Assembly (NCBI GenBank): GCA_030706735.1
Contig: JAUZNZ010000001.1
Location: forward strand, 186,001 to 250,000
Reading direction: 5' to 3'
From: Bacteroidota bacterium
GTDB taxonomy: Bacteria > Bacteroidota > Bacteroidia > Chitinophagales > Chitinophagaceae
DNA: 64,000 bases
Shown: positions 1 to 8,624 of the stretch, in pieces
How positions within the stretch are numbered: the first letter of the stretch is position 1
Layout of the letters: each line of letters opens with the position of its first letter
Position numbers and translations under genes: made by a program
Notes under the pieces: model-generated
Seen by the model: the letters and a program-made list of their open reading frames with translations, nothing else
Databases searched by the model: none
What the model was told of the DNA's origin: nothing

Positions 1-1007
1 AGGGAGACAAGAAAACAGGCTCCCAAAATGCGAGTGGCGATATGGGCTCGCAAGTTCGCAATACGGTCATTATCAATGCCGCTGATTCGGATTCCCAAAA
101 TGATTTTAAGGAGCTGTTTGAGGCCGCCTCCATTGGAGGCAGCAATGGCGCGCGCCTTAATCCGAAAGCATTCAGTTTTGTGCAGGATTATATGAAGGAG
201 AACTGGGACGAACTACAAAATGTCCGCAGCACCGGCAAACCGTACTTCAACCTGATCGAAGGGATCCTGACTCAATACGGCCTGCCGAAGGAGTTGAAAT
301 ATCTGGCCGTCATTGAATCGAATTTGAAACGCACCGCCGTATCGCATGTGGGTGCGGTAGGACCCTGGCAGTTAATGCCGCAGACTGCACGAGACCTGGG
401 TCTCAAAGTCGGCGGTCAGGCCGATGAGCGCAAGAATTACGTCAAGAGCACCCGGGCTGCCGCCTTGTATCTCCGGGATCTCTATAATGAATTGGGTGAC
501 TGGTTGTTAGTGATAGCCGCCTATAATGGGGGCACCGCCAATGTCTATCATGCCATCCATAAGAGCGGAAGTCGAAATTTTTGGGACCTTCAATACTATC
601 TCCCGGCCGAGTCCAGGATCCATGTGAAGAAGTTTATCGGCACGCAATATGTCTTTGAAGGCCAGGGCAGCGTGACGACACTGACCCGCGATGAGGCGAT
701 AGAGCAGCTCTCAGGTTCTTCCATGTATGTGTTCACGAGGAATTTAAACCGGGACGAGCTTAACGATTCCCGGACAGTTTCCATCTCCGGAAAGTATTGT
801 TCAACGATCATTGCCCGGTATGTCCTGATGGATGACAGCACCTTCAGCCGTTATAATCCCGAATTCGACAAGGTCATGGCCAGTGCGAACAATACGTACG
901 ACCTCAAGCTGCCGGCCGACAAGATGGAACTATTTGCCGCCAATAAGTATCAGATATTGAATGAGTCCGTTCAACTTTTGCTGAGTGGCGTCACGGCTCA
1001 AAAATGA
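1..1007 (+). CDS. Membrane-bound lytic murein transglycosylase (MltD-like), 5' end outside window
   Basis: Cleaves the glycan strand of peptidoglycan between MurNAc and GlcNAc, in the periplasm. The frame is open to the left edge, so the true start and any signal peptide lie outside; the first in-window ATG is at 42. Counting from that ATG, the SLT fold shows the catalytic Glu at about residue 92 (VIESNLK), then GAVGPWQLMP and the AAYNGG motif, the usual order for family 23 transglycosylases. The C-terminal ~100 residues look like the degenerate LysM-type tail of Bacteroidota MltD proteins, but I cannot make a clear LysM call. The stop overlaps the start of the next gene (ATGATAA), so the two are probably co-transcribed. 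Family is secure; the exact subfamily is inferred. Confidence 0.88.
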   Translation, partial: GDKKTGSQNASGDMGSQVRNTVIINAADSDSQNDFKELFEAASIGGSNGARLNPKAFSFVQDYMKENWDELQNVRSTGKPYFNLIEGILTQYGLPKELKYLAVIESNLKRTAVSHVGAVGPWQLMPQTARDLGLKVGGQADERKNYVKSTRAAALYLRDLYNELGDWLLVIAAYNGGTANVYHAIHKSGSRNFWDLQYYLPAESRIHVKKFIGTQYVFEGQGSVTTLTRDEAIEQLSGSSMYVFTRNLNRDELNDSRTVSISGKYCSTIIARYVLMDDSTFSRYNPEFDKVMASANNTYDLKLPADKMELFAANKYQILNESVQLLLSGVTAQK

Positions 1008-2533
1008 TAAGACCCCAGCTAACTCTTTCGCCCGCCAGGAATTCCGGAGTAGTGATTGCGGCCCTGGCGGGTTTTTGTTTGATCTACTTCAGCAACCCGG
1101 GCATCGGCATTTCCCCGGATTCCGTGACTTACACGAGCGTCGCCAGAAATCTGGTCGACTCCGGCAGGCCACTTGAATTCGACGGCGAGTGGCTGACCGA
1201 TTTCCCGATCGGATACCCTGCCTTCCTGGGGTCGATCTTTTTTATTACCCGTTCAGATCCTTTTCATTTCGGTCTTTTTTTAAATAGCTGCCTGTTCGGG
1301 CTCCTCCTCTACATTTGTTTGCGGGCAGTAAAAAAGAACGGCTTCCCGATCTGGTTACAAGGTGCTTATGGCCTATGCCTCTTATCTGGCACGGCACTCC
1401 TTCAGGTATTTGGCATGCTTTGGTCGGAGACCTTGTTTATCCTTTGCATCGCTTTTTTCTTCCTGTCCTCCGGCTATTACGGCCGTAACCACCGCCTGGG
1501 GCCACTGTTTGCAATGGCTCTTGCCACCGCCATCGCCTGCGTGACGCGCTATGCGGGCGTCGCAGTTCTTGCAACAGGACTATTCCTGCTGATCGCGGAT
1601 CGGCAATTAAGTCGCCGGAAGAAGGCATTGCACGCGTTAATATACGCCGGTTCCGCAGTAGCTCCCCTTCTGATCAATGTTCTCATTAACCGCATCCACG
1701 AAGGCTATCTGACGGGCGACCGCCTGGTCAACCAGACGCCGTTTACCGAACATCTGCAACGGTTTGGGACGACTTTGCTAAGATGGATAATTCCTTCTTT
1801 TCGCGGGACCGGGGAAGGACAGGGCCTGCTTGCTGCTGCCTGTACTCTTGGATTTATCGGCGCTGCGGCAGGAGCTGCTATTTCTCTTTGGCGCCGGAAC
1901 AAATCCCTCTATGCCTGGGCCGGCCTTGGAGCAGTCTTTACTGCTATTTATTCCGTGTTCCTGCTCGGTGTGGCTGCAACGACCGCGTTTCAGCCACTCG
2001 ATAGCCGGCTGCTGTGTCCCCTCTGGTTCCCGGGCCTGAGCGCCGCGGCAGGCGGAGTACTTGCACTATCCAATCGACTCAGGGACAAAAAAAAGTGGAC
2101 TGCATTTGCCTTGTGGAGCACAGGGCTGGTCGTTGTATTCGCCCTTTCCTTTCCGGGCATCGCCGCGCAAACTCGTCTTCTGGCCCACCCGGACCAAGTT
2201 TATGAAGATCATATTCGTTACGATTTCCGGGCATTCGACCAATCTCCTACCCTGCACTTCGTACGCAATCACCCCTCTCTTTTCAAGTCCGACAAGCCTG
2301 TCTATTCCAATGCGGGCGAAGTACTCTACGTCCTCGACTCACTCCAGGCGGGCTATCCACCGAGGTTGATCGCAGGAGAGGAAATGAATGACTTCCAATC
2401 CGACAGCGCCTACCTGATTTGGTTAAACAATATCCATGTATACCCGGAAGAATATCTGATAAAATTAAAAAGCATGACCGGGCTGACGATGCTGGAGACC
2501 TTTCCCGACGGCATTATTTATTCCACAAAGTGA
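1004..2533 (+). CDS. Polytopic membrane protein, GT-C (family 39-like) glycosyltransferase candidate
   Basis: A 509-residue protein with about 10-12 hydrophobic segments. Near the N-terminus, after the first membrane span, it carries an acidic loop motif (GISPDSVTYTSVARNLV) of the kind that holds the catalytic Asp in GT-C glycosyltransferases such as the ArnT/PMT-like family 39 enzymes, which use polyprenyl-phosphate sugars at the outer face of the inner membrane. The C-terminal ~100 residues are more polar, as in that fold. It overlaps the transglycosylase stop by 4 bases and converges on pabB, overlapping its 3' end by 16 bases. Membrane topology is clear; the transferase activity is an inference from the fold pattern and substrate cannot be told. 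Confidence 0.7.
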   Translation: MIRPQLTLSPARNSGVVIAALAGFCLIYFSNPGIGISPDSVTYTSVARNLVDSGRPLEFDGEWLTDFPIGYPAFLGSIFFITRSDPFHFGLFLNSCLFGLLLYICLRAVKKNGFPIWLQGAYGLCLLSGTALLQVFGMLWSETLFILCIAFFFLSSGYYGRNHRLGPLFAMALATAIACVTRYAGVAVLATGLFLLIADRQLSRRKKALHALIYAGSAVAPLLINVLINRIHEGYLTGDRLVNQTPFTEHLQRFGTTLLRWIIPSFRGTGEGQGLLAAACTLGFIGAAAGAAISLWRRNKSLYAWAGLGAVFTAIYSVFLLGVAATTAFQPLDSRLLCPLWFPGLSAAAGGVLALSNRLRDKKKWTAFALWSTGLVVVFALSFPGIAAQTRLLAHPDQVYEDHIRYDFRAFDQSPTLHFVRNHPSLFKSDKPVYSNAGEVLYVLDSLQAGYPPRLIAGEEMNDFQSDSAYLIWLNNIHVYPEEYLIKLKSMTGLTMLETFPDGIIYSTK

Positions 2534-3912
2534 TGGAGGCCAAGTGCCATTTTCATTCCTTCCGCTTTCAGGAGGCATTCTTCATATTCGAGCAGCGGAT
2601 CGCTATAGAAGGTTATGCCGGATCCCACCTGGTAGGAAAGGTATTTGTTGCGATCGTTGTACATAATACTCCGGATAACGACGTTAAGATCGAAGCCCCC
2701 TTCGGGAGTCATATACCCGACGGCGCCGGAAAAAATACCCCTTGGCGTGCGTTCGACATCCGCGATCAGTCGGACCACCCTGTTCTTGGGAGCGCCTGTC
2801 ATGGAGCCCATGGGAAAGGTCGCGCGAATGCAGTCCACCAGGCTGATGCCGGGGATCAATTCGCCCTTTATGGTTGAGATCATTTGATGCACCTGAGGGA
2901 AGGTGTAAATACCGTAAAGCTCCTCGACCTCCACTGTGCCCTCCACGCAGAGTCTGGACAGGTCATTTCTCACCAGATCGACAATCATGACGTTCTCCGA
3001 CCGGTCCTTGCTACTATGGTATAACTGCGACCTCGCCGCGTCATCTGCGACCTCGCGTGCTGATCCATTGCCGGTACGAGGCCAGGTACCCTTTATAGGC
3101 TGGGAAAGGATCGTCCCGCCGCTGCGCTTCAAATAGCGTTCCGGGCTGGCGCAAAGCAAATGGCTTGCCCCGATCTTGTAGTAGGCTGAAAATGGATTGG
3201 GAGAGCTGTTGCTCAGGGAGAACCAGGTTTGCAACGGGTCGATGTGGGCGGGGCTGGAATAGAACTCCTGACAAAAATTGATCTCATAGCAATCTCCGCG
3301 AAGAATATGCTTTTGCAATTTTCTCACGGTGTCCAGATATTCGTCGCGTGCGAACCGTGGCTTTGGTGCTGGTATTGCCGGCAGAATGGCCGATGCCGAA
3401 AATGGCGCGGACAGGATCTGTTCCAGCACGGCAGCATGGTCATTGCGTAACGAACCGATGCGGATCCGGCTGGTTGAACGAAGACCGCCTGTCTCGGGCG
3501 TATCGATGGGGGCGGGCACCTGACCCTGCCCCGGGAGCAATTCGATGACGTACTCCGGAACGAAAAAAAACAGGTCGGGAAATCCGATCTCATCCGGGAG
3601 CGCTTCGCCGGTGGTCGTAGAACCCGCCCATGGTTCCGTCTCCCTCGACAGCCCATATCCGATATGGCCGAACATCCAGTCCTTCTTTGTGGCAGCGAAT
3701 TCAGCTAACGCCGGCAGGGCGGAGCCCGACCCCGCATGAACTTTATCTACGACGCCCGCAGCCAAAAGGCATTCCACGGAGTGCGCGGATATTTCGTAGT
3801 GATGATTATCCAGAAAGCAACATACGTCAAACCGGCTATCTGCCCAGGTCAGCAGACGCTGCCTGATCGTTGAGAGATCGAGAATGGGGAATGCAACGAA
3901 TGTTCGCTCCAC
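2518..3912 (-). CDS. pabB: Aminodeoxychorismate synthase component I (PabB)
   Basis: Chorismate-utilising enzyme that aminates chorismate to 4-amino-4-deoxychorismate on the way to folate. The 464-residue protein has the whole C-terminal catalytic domain: CYEINFCQEF, LLCASPERYLKR, PIKGT, SENVMIVDLVRNDLSR, PMGSMTGAPK and GAVGY. The Lys in PIKGT is the residue typical of PabB, where anthranilate synthase TrpE has Ala (PIAGT), so PabB is preferred over TrpE. The start codon is GTG at 3912; no upstream in-frame ATG fits better. No pabA or pabC lies next to it. Its 3' end overlaps the 3' end of the convergent membrane-protein gene by 16 bases. Confidence 0.88.
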   Translation of the reverse strand: MERTFVAFPILDLSTIRQRLLTWADSRFDVCCFLDNHHYEISAHSVECLLAAGVVDKVHAGSGSALPALAEFAATKKDWMFGHIGYGLSRETEPWAGSTTTGEALPDEIGFPDLFFFVPEYVIELLPGQGQVPAPIDTPETGGLRSTSRIRIGSLRNDHAAVLEQILSAPFSASAILPAIPAPKPRFARDEYLDTVRKLQKHILRGDCYEINFCQEFYSSPAHIDPLQTWFSLSNSSPNPFSAYYKIGASHLLCASPERYLKRSGGTILSQPIKGTWPRTGNGSAREVADDAARSQLYHSSKDRSENVMIVDLVRNDLSRLCVEGTVEVEELYGIYTFPQVHQMISTIKGELIPGISLVDCIRATFPMGSMTGAPKNRVVRLIADVERTPRGIFSGAVGYMTPEGGFDLNVVIRSIMYNDRNKYLSYQVGSGITFYSDPLLEYEECLLKAEGMKMALGLHHFVE

Positions 3913-3928
3913 GCAGTATAGTTTCGGC

Positions 3929-3959
3929 CAAAAACAAATAATCCGCCATGCGGCGGATT
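3929..3959 (-). terminator. Rho-independent terminator
   Basis: An 8-bp perfect inverted repeat (AATCCGCC ... GGCGGATT, 3940-3959, loop of 4) followed on the minus strand by a T-rich run ending in TTTTTGG. It sits 17 bases past the stop of the acidic-protein gene and just before the GTG of pabB. Confidence 0.7.
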
Positions 3960-3975
3960 GGTATCGGTCTGACCT

Positions 3976-4437
3976 TTAAAAATCGTCCTCTTCCTCATCG
4001 AAACCGCTCTCGCCAAACAGGTCGAGGTCCTTAAAGTCATCATCAAATCCAAGATCGTCATCATCACCTTTGGCGGCCTTTTTAGCGCCCCCGGTGGTAC
4101 CGGCCGTACCGGTGCTCTTTTTGGACTTGGATTTGGGAATATCAAATTCGTCAAAGTCCGGATCCCACTCTTCCTCTTCTTCCACCTTTTCCCATTCGTC
4201 CACTTCATCGAACTCTTCATCATCGTCATCATCGTCCTCATCCTTCTTACCTTTTGAAGCAGGCTTTGCCGCCTTTTTGGCAGATGCTTTCGTCGTATCC
4301 TCATCGTCATCGGCCTCATCGTCGTCTTCATCCGTTTGCTTTTTGGATTTGGACGAAGGCTTCGCCGGATTTTCCTTCGGAGATTGGGGTGCGGATTTTT
4401 TTGAACCCTTTCCCTCCTTATCAGATTTTGATGCCAT
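3976..4437 (-). CDS. Highly acidic Lys/Asp/Glu-rich low-complexity protein
   Basis: A 153-residue protein of unknown function. The first third is Lys/Ser/Pro-rich, the middle has uninterrupted Asp/Glu stretches (about residues 36-50, 68-80 and 82-96), followed by a second Lys-rich patch and an acidic C-terminus ending in EEEDDF. There is no signal peptide or membrane span and almost no hydrophobic core, so it is probably disordered. Such charged proteins occur in Chitinophagaceae genomes but I know of no assigned role; nucleic-acid or ribosome association would be a guess. ATG at 4437; the gene has its own terminator downstream. The antisense frame is also open, which is a codon-bias effect of GAT/GAA-rich sequence. 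Confidence 0.7.
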   Translation of the reverse strand: MASKSDKEGKGSKKSAPQSPKENPAKPSSKSKKQTDEDDDEADDDEDTTKASAKKAAKPASKGKKDEDDDDDDEEFDEVDEWEKVEEEEEWDPDFDEFDIPKSKSKKSTGTAGTTGGAKKAAKGDDDDLGFDDDFKDLDLFGESGFDEEEDDF

Positions 4438-4528
4438 AGTCTAATAAGATTGTTCTGTAAAATTTCAGCGAAGTTTTTAATCCGCCAAATTTTTTAAAGA
4501 TATTTTTTTAAAAAATAGCCCTTTATTT

Positions 4529-5794
4529 TTATAGATTCTCAATCAATTGATCCCTCCCCGGGCCATTCGAAATATAGGCGCATTTTACCCCCAGGAACTT
4601 ATTGATGAACGCAATATAAGCCCTCATCTCTTCAGGCAAGGTATTATAATTTTTCAAAGAAGTGATATCCGATTTCCAGCCAGGGAAGGACTGCCACACT
4701 GGCTCAATGGGGAGGCGGTTCATCTGAAAGGGGATCTCGGTGGTAGTCTGGCCGTTGACCGTATAGGCGGTGCAGACCTTCAGCTCCCCGAAGGCATCCA
4801 GGACGTCCGCCTTGGTCATAACGATCCTGGTCACTCCATTGATCATGCAGGCGAATCTGAGAGCCACCAGGTCGATCCATCCACAGCGCCTCGGCCTGCC
4901 GGTCGTTGCGCCAAACTCGCTGCCTGCCCTGCGTAATTCCTCGCCGGTCGCGTCTTCCAGCTCGGTGGGGAACGGGCCACTGCCCACACGGGTGCACTAG
5001 GCCTTGCTGACCCCGATCACGTCCCTGATACGTTGCGGAGCCACACCCAGGCCCGTGCAAACGCCCGCAGAGATGGTATTGGACGAGGTCACGAACGGGA
5101 AGGTACCGAAGTCAACGTCGAGCATGCTGCCCTGGGCTCCTTCGGCCAGCACCGTCTTGCCCTGACTGATCTTCTCATTGATAAAATATTCGCCGTTGAC
5201 AATCTTGAAAGAACGCATGAACTCCAGGGCTTCGAAGAACTCTTCTTCCCAATCCGACAGGTCTTCTTGGAAGTTAAGACCATCCAGCAATTTCTGGTGC
5301 TTGAGCCGTAGCTTGATATACTGGGTAGTAAAGCTTTTGTCCAGCAGATCGCCTACGCGGAGGCCGTTCCTGCCGGTTTTGTCCATATAGGCAGGCCCGA
5401 TCCCTTTCAGCGTGCTGCCGATCTTTTCGTTGCCCTTGGATACTTCCGAGGCCTTGTCCAGCGCACGGTGAGTAGGCAAAATAAGATGGGTCCGCTGGGC
5501 GATATAGAGGTTCTTGCGAAAGTCCACGCCGAATGCGGCAACCGATTCACATTCTTTTTTCAAGGTAATGGGGTCCAGGACGACTCCATTGCCTATAAGA
5601 TTGGTCGTTCCTTCATGGAAGATCCCCGAAGGGATCTGATGCAAAACGATCTTCTTATCTCTTACGTACAAGGTATGCCCTGCATTGGGTCCGCCCTGGA
5701 AGCGGGCTATTAAGTCATACCGCGGGGCAAAATAATCCACTATCTTACCTTTCCCCTCGTCTCCCCACTGGAGCCCTAGAATTACGTCAACCAT
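4529..5794 (-). pseudogene. purA: Adenylosuccinate synthetase, interrupted by an in-frame TAG at codon 266
   Basis: PurA joins IMP and aspartate with GTP to give adenylosuccinate, the committed step to AMP. Read through, the frame gives 421 codons, normal family length, with the P-loop-like LGLQWGDEGKGKIVD at the N-terminus, GPAYMDKTGRNGLRVGDL in the middle, and GSGPFPTEL, EFGATTGRPRRCGWID and CTAYTVNG after the break. At 4997-4999 the minus-strand codon is TAG where the family has Tyr (SKA-Y-CTRVGSGPF). A single base change from TAC or TAT explains it; the frame is kept on both sides and nothing else is damaged. The start ATG at 5794 (MVDVILGLQ) was chosen by homology. It could be a real nonsense mutation, a sequencing or assembly error, or suppressed in vivo; TAG acts as an ordinary stop in ald, ruvC and others here. 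Confidence 0.9.
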
Positions 5795-5867
5795 TAAATA
5801 CAAATTTGCGGGTGATCCAAAACGCAGCAAAAATAGGTGAACCGGGGATAATGTGAAAGACAAATAT

Positions 5868-8108
5868 TTATACGCTTTCCGTATCGAATCGAATGACGGA
5901 ATGGATACCCCGCAATTGCTTTAGTCTCTGCACGAGTTCATCCAGCTCTTCCTTGTCATGGACATAGATCTTTATGTTCCCTTCGAACAGCCCTTCCTTG
6001 GCTTCGATTGTGATCGCATTGATATTAATCCTCAATTCTCCGGAGATCAGGTTAGTGATCTTGTTCACCACCCCCACGTCATCCATTCCGATGATGCGTA
6101 TCCCGGTGAGGAAGGATATCTCCTTATTCTTGGCCCATTTCGTCTTGACTACCCGATGGCCGTAGTTAGCCATCAATTTGGCGGCATTCGGACAGTTGGT
6201 GCGATGAATGGTGAGGCCCTTGCCCACTGATACGAACCCAAACACGTCGTCCCCGGGAATGGGCTTGCAACAGTTCGCCAGCGTATAGACGATACGGTCG
6301 CTACTCTCTCCGAAGATGATCAATTCGGCATCTTTCCGGGGAACGGCTTGCGAAGTGGAGCCCTCGCCCTTCGGATCGACGACCGGTTTGGGAGGACGGG
6401 GAGCCTCGAGGCGGTCGCCCAGTAAATTGAATTCATTAAGCTCCTTGAGATCGAGGTTCCTGACCGACACCTGATAAAAAAAGTCCAGGGAGGAGTTGAG
6501 CTTATAATAGGCCGTCAGGACATCGATATTGTGCTGATTATACGCTGCGCCGAAATGTTCGAGTTTGCGTTGAACGATATATTTCCCTTCGTCCGCGATC
6601 TTTCGCTTTTCCTCTTTCAGCGAATCCTTGATCTTGCTGCGGGCCTTTGCGGTCACGACGATATTCAGCCAATCCTCGTTGGGCTTCTGCTTGCCGGACG
6701 TAATGATCTCAACCTGGTCGCCGCTGCGCAGCTTATGGCTGAGCGGAACGAGTTTATGGTTGATCTTGGCGCCGATGCATTGTACGCCGATCGCACTATG
6801 GATGGCAAAGGCAAAATCCAGGGCAGTGGATCCTACCGGAAGCATCTTTACGTCTCCCTTAGGGGTATATACGTAAATTTCTTCCGCCAGAAAGCTCGTC
6901 TTGAAATCCTGCAAAAAGTCAACCGAGTCGTTGTCATGCGTGTTCAACACTTCTCGTATTTGTTGGAACCACTTGTCGAAGCGGCTTTCGTCGGCTGCGC
7001 CTTCTTTATATTTCCAATGTGCGGCCAACCCCTTTTCCGCGATCTCATTCATCCGCTTGGTGCGGATCTGTACTTCCACCCATTTGCCCTGAGGGCCCAT
7101 CACGGTAGTGTGGAGAGCCTCGTACCCGTTTGATTTCGGATTGCTCAGCCAGTCCCTGAGACGTTCAGGAGACGGATTATATTCGTCCGTGATCATGGAA
7201 TATACCTTCCAGCAGTCTTCCTTTTCTTTTTCAGGAGGCGAATCCAGGATGACCCGGATGGCGAACAGATCATATACTTCTTCGAACGCCACGCCTTTTT
7301 TTCGCATCTTGTTCCAGATCGAGTGGATGCTCTTCGGCCTTCCGTAAATCTCGAACTGGAAGTCTCCCTTGTCGAGTTTGTCTTTCAAGGGCTTGATGAA
7401 TTCGTTGATATATCTGGACCGTTCCCGTTTGGTCTCTGAAAGTTTCCGTGCAATTTCACGGTATTCTTCAGGCTCAAGGTATTTCATAGCCAGGTCTTCG
7501 AGCTCGGTTTTGATATTGTATAGTCCCATGCGATGGGCGAGAGGGGCATAAACGTAAACAGTTTCCGAAGATATCTTCAGCTGCTTCTCCCGCCGCATAC
7601 TGTCCAGCGTGCGCATATTATGCAGCCGGTCGGCAAGCTTGATCAGAATGACGCGGGGATCGTCTGTCAGGGTGAGCAGGATCTTCTTGAAATTCTCGGC
7701 CTGGCGGGAGGCGTTGACGTCTATGACATTGGATATCTTGGTCAGCCCATCGACGATCCGGGCGATCTCTCCGCTGAACTCCCGTTCTACATCTTCCAGG
7801 GTGATGTCCGTATCTTCGACCGTGTCGTGCAGGAGTGCGCAGATCGTTGATCGAACGCCCAGGCCGATCTCTTCAGAGCAGATCCTGGCCACCGCCAGCG
7901 GATGCAGGATATAGGGCTCGCCGCTCTTCCGGCGCATGGTCTTATGGGCTTCTGCAGCCAGCTCGAAGGCGCTGCGCAGCAGTTCTTTATCGCCGGGCTT
8001 GAGCTTCGGTTTAAGGGAACGGAGCAAGGCACGATATTCCCGGAGGATCAGTTTCTTTTCCTGGTCTTCCGTAAGATTGTATGGCGGTATGGCTGCGATG
8101 GTTTCCAT
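5868..8108 (-). CDS. spoT: Bifunctional (p)ppGpp synthetase/hydrolase, RelA/SpoT family
   Basis: Long RSH protein of 746 residues that makes and degrades the stringent-response alarmone (p)ppGpp. Domain order: HD hydrolase (about 45-200; HPLAVA and LLHDTVEDT), synthetase (about 235-365; GRPKSIHSIWNKM G-loop and NGYEALHTTV), TGS (about 400-460; VYTPKGDVKMLPVGSTALDF), a conserved Cys pair region (ANCCKPIPGDD) and a C-terminal ACT domain. The loop before NPKSNGYEALH reads RLRD, close to the RxKD form of bifunctional enzymes and unlike the ExDD of hydrolase-dead RelA. Both active sites appear intact, so both activities are expected. It lies 73 bases upstream of purA in the same direction. Confidence 0.93.
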   Translation of the reverse strand: METIAAIPPYNLTEDQEKKLILREYRALLRSLKPKLKPGDKELLRSAFELAAEAHKTMRRKSGEPYILHPLAVARICSEEIGLGVRSTICALLHDTVEDTDITLEDVEREFSGEIARIVDGLTKISNVIDVNASRQAENFKKILLTLTDDPRVILIKLADRLHNMRTLDSMRREKQLKISSETVYVYAPLAHRMGLYNIKTELEDLAMKYLEPEEYREIARKLSETKRERSRYINEFIKPLKDKLDKGDFQFEIYGRPKSIHSIWNKMRKKGVAFEEVYDLFAIRVILDSPPEKEKEDCWKVYSMITDEYNPSPERLRDWLSNPKSNGYEALHTTVMGPQGKWVEVQIRTKRMNEIAEKGLAAHWKYKEGAADESRFDKWFQQIREVLNTHDNDSVDFLQDFKTSFLAEEIYVYTPKGDVKMLPVGSTALDFAFAIHSAIGVQCIGAKINHKLVPLSHKLRSGDQVEIITSGKQKPNEDWLNIVVTAKARSKIKDSLKEEKRKIADEGKYIVQRKLEHFGAAYNQHNIDVLTAYYKLNSSLDFFYQVSVRNLDLKELNEFNLLGDRLEAPRPPKPVVDPKGEGSTSQAVPRKDAELIIFGESSDRIVYTLANCCKPIPGDDVFGFVSVGKGLTIHRTNCPNAAKLMANYGHRVVKTKWAKNKEISFLTGIRIIGMDDVGVVNKITNLISGELRININAITIEAKEGLFEGNIKIYVHDKEELDELVQRLKQLRGIHSVIRFDTESV

Positions 8109-8120
8109 GCCTGTAGCCTA

Positions 8121-8128
8121 CGAATTTA
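8121..8128 (-). promoter_or_regulatory. Candidate -7 box (TAnnTTyG) for the RSH gene
   Basis: The minus strand reads TAAATTCG, one change from the Bacteroidota -7 consensus TAnnTTTG, 12 bases before the ATG at 8108. No clear -33 TTTG is seen at the usual 17-23 base spacing. Confidence 0.35.
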
Positions 8129-8220
8129 CAAAAATTATTCCGGGTCGGGATGGGATGCCATTCCTGCCGGGTGAAAGGTTTGCCATTATCTGGCAAAACC
8201 CCTAATTTCGCAGGCCTTGC

Positions 8221-8301
8221 GCGGGTGTGGCGAAATGGCAGACGCAATAGACTTAGGATCTATCGCCGCGAGGCATGGGGGTTCGAGTCCCTCCACCCGC
8301 A
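8221..8301 (+). tRNA. tRNA-Leu, anticodon TAG
   Basis: A complete class II tRNA. Acceptor arms GCGGGTG (8221-8227) and CACCCGC (8294-8300) pair perfectly, with discriminator A at 8301. The anticodon arm is ATAGA-CTTAGGA-TCTAT, giving anticodon TAG, which reads leucine CTA codons and its wobble partners. There is a long variable arm (CGCCGCGAGGC region) as expected for Leu, and a T arm with loop TTCGAGT. The CCA end is not encoded in full (ACC follows the acceptor stem). Confidence 0.95.
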
Positions 8302-8324
8302 CCTTCCTGATTTGCGGGAATTAC

Positions 8325-8349
8325 AAAGGCCTGGTATCTCCAGGCCTTT
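8325..8349 (+). terminator. Hairpin terminator after tRNA-Leu
   Basis: A perfect 10-bp inverted repeat (AAAGGCCTGG ... CCAGGCCTTT) with a 5-base loop, 24 bases past the tRNA. There is no long T run beyond the TTT in the stem, so termination is likely but not certain. Confidence 0.6.
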
Positions 8350-8409
8350 CCATTGCAAAGATTCAATGCATGTATCCGACACTGGAATTCCTTTAGACGC
8401 GATGGCTTC

Positions 8410-8515
8410 CCCGGATGAACAGCAAGGGCCGCTTGAAGGCGGCTGTTGAAGTGGAATAGGGCGGAAACCCGGAAGGGAGCAGATATAGACGCTTATGCCG
8501 CAAGGAATTAATGAA
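8410..8515 (+). ncRNA. Structured intergenic region, possible small SRP (4.5S-like) RNA
   Basis: The 323 bases between tRNA-Leu and tig hold no protein gene. From about 8418 to 8447 a hairpin can form (AACAGC with GCTGTT, inner GCC/GGC). At 8468-8481 the sequence CCC-GGAA-GGG-AGCA gives a short stem closed by a GGAA tetraloop and followed by AGCA, the 3' side of the Ffh-binding loop in bacterial SRP RNA; the bases just after (GACGC then TGCCG) also resemble the E. coli 4.5S 3' arm. Outer pairs GCGGC/GCCGC and AAGTG/CGCTT can enclose it. Against this, the 5' side of the internal loop is GAAA rather than the usual CAGG, and the local 5' hairpin is unlike 4.5S RNA. Ends are approximate and identity is tentative. 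Confidence 0.38.
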
Positions 8516-8592
8516 GATTTGCATAAAGACTGATTTGCTCAAAAGGGTTATGGAAAGTCGCTTCCCTGGCCCTTACTTTCATAAAATTATCT

Positions 8593-8600
8593 TACCTTCG
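8593..8600 (+). promoter_or_regulatory. Candidate -7 box for tig
   Basis: TACCTTCG followed by CAC fits TAnnTTyG, 24 bases before the trigger-factor ATG. The same octamer occurs at 31135-31142. No convincing -33 TTTG at standard spacing. Confidence 0.45.
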
Positions 8601-8624
8601 CACCCCGTTATAAATAAAACATCT

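Noticed and set aside
2419-2877. Plus-strand ORF overlapping the ends of the GT-C gene and pabB
   Set aside because: It is antisense to pabB motifs and out of frame with the membrane-protein gene; no homology.
4070-4444. Serine-rich plus-strand ORF opposite the acidic-protein gene
   Set aside because: Ser runs arise from reading GAT/GAA-rich codons on the other strand; no start signal or homology.
4529-5794. TAG recoded as an amino acid in purA (amber recoding)
   Set aside because: Other genes in the window (ald, ruvC, the DUF3098 gene, the 57-residue ORF) end in TAG at natural protein ends, and no recoding signal is visible, so TAG is read as stop here. Suppression remains possible but unsupported.
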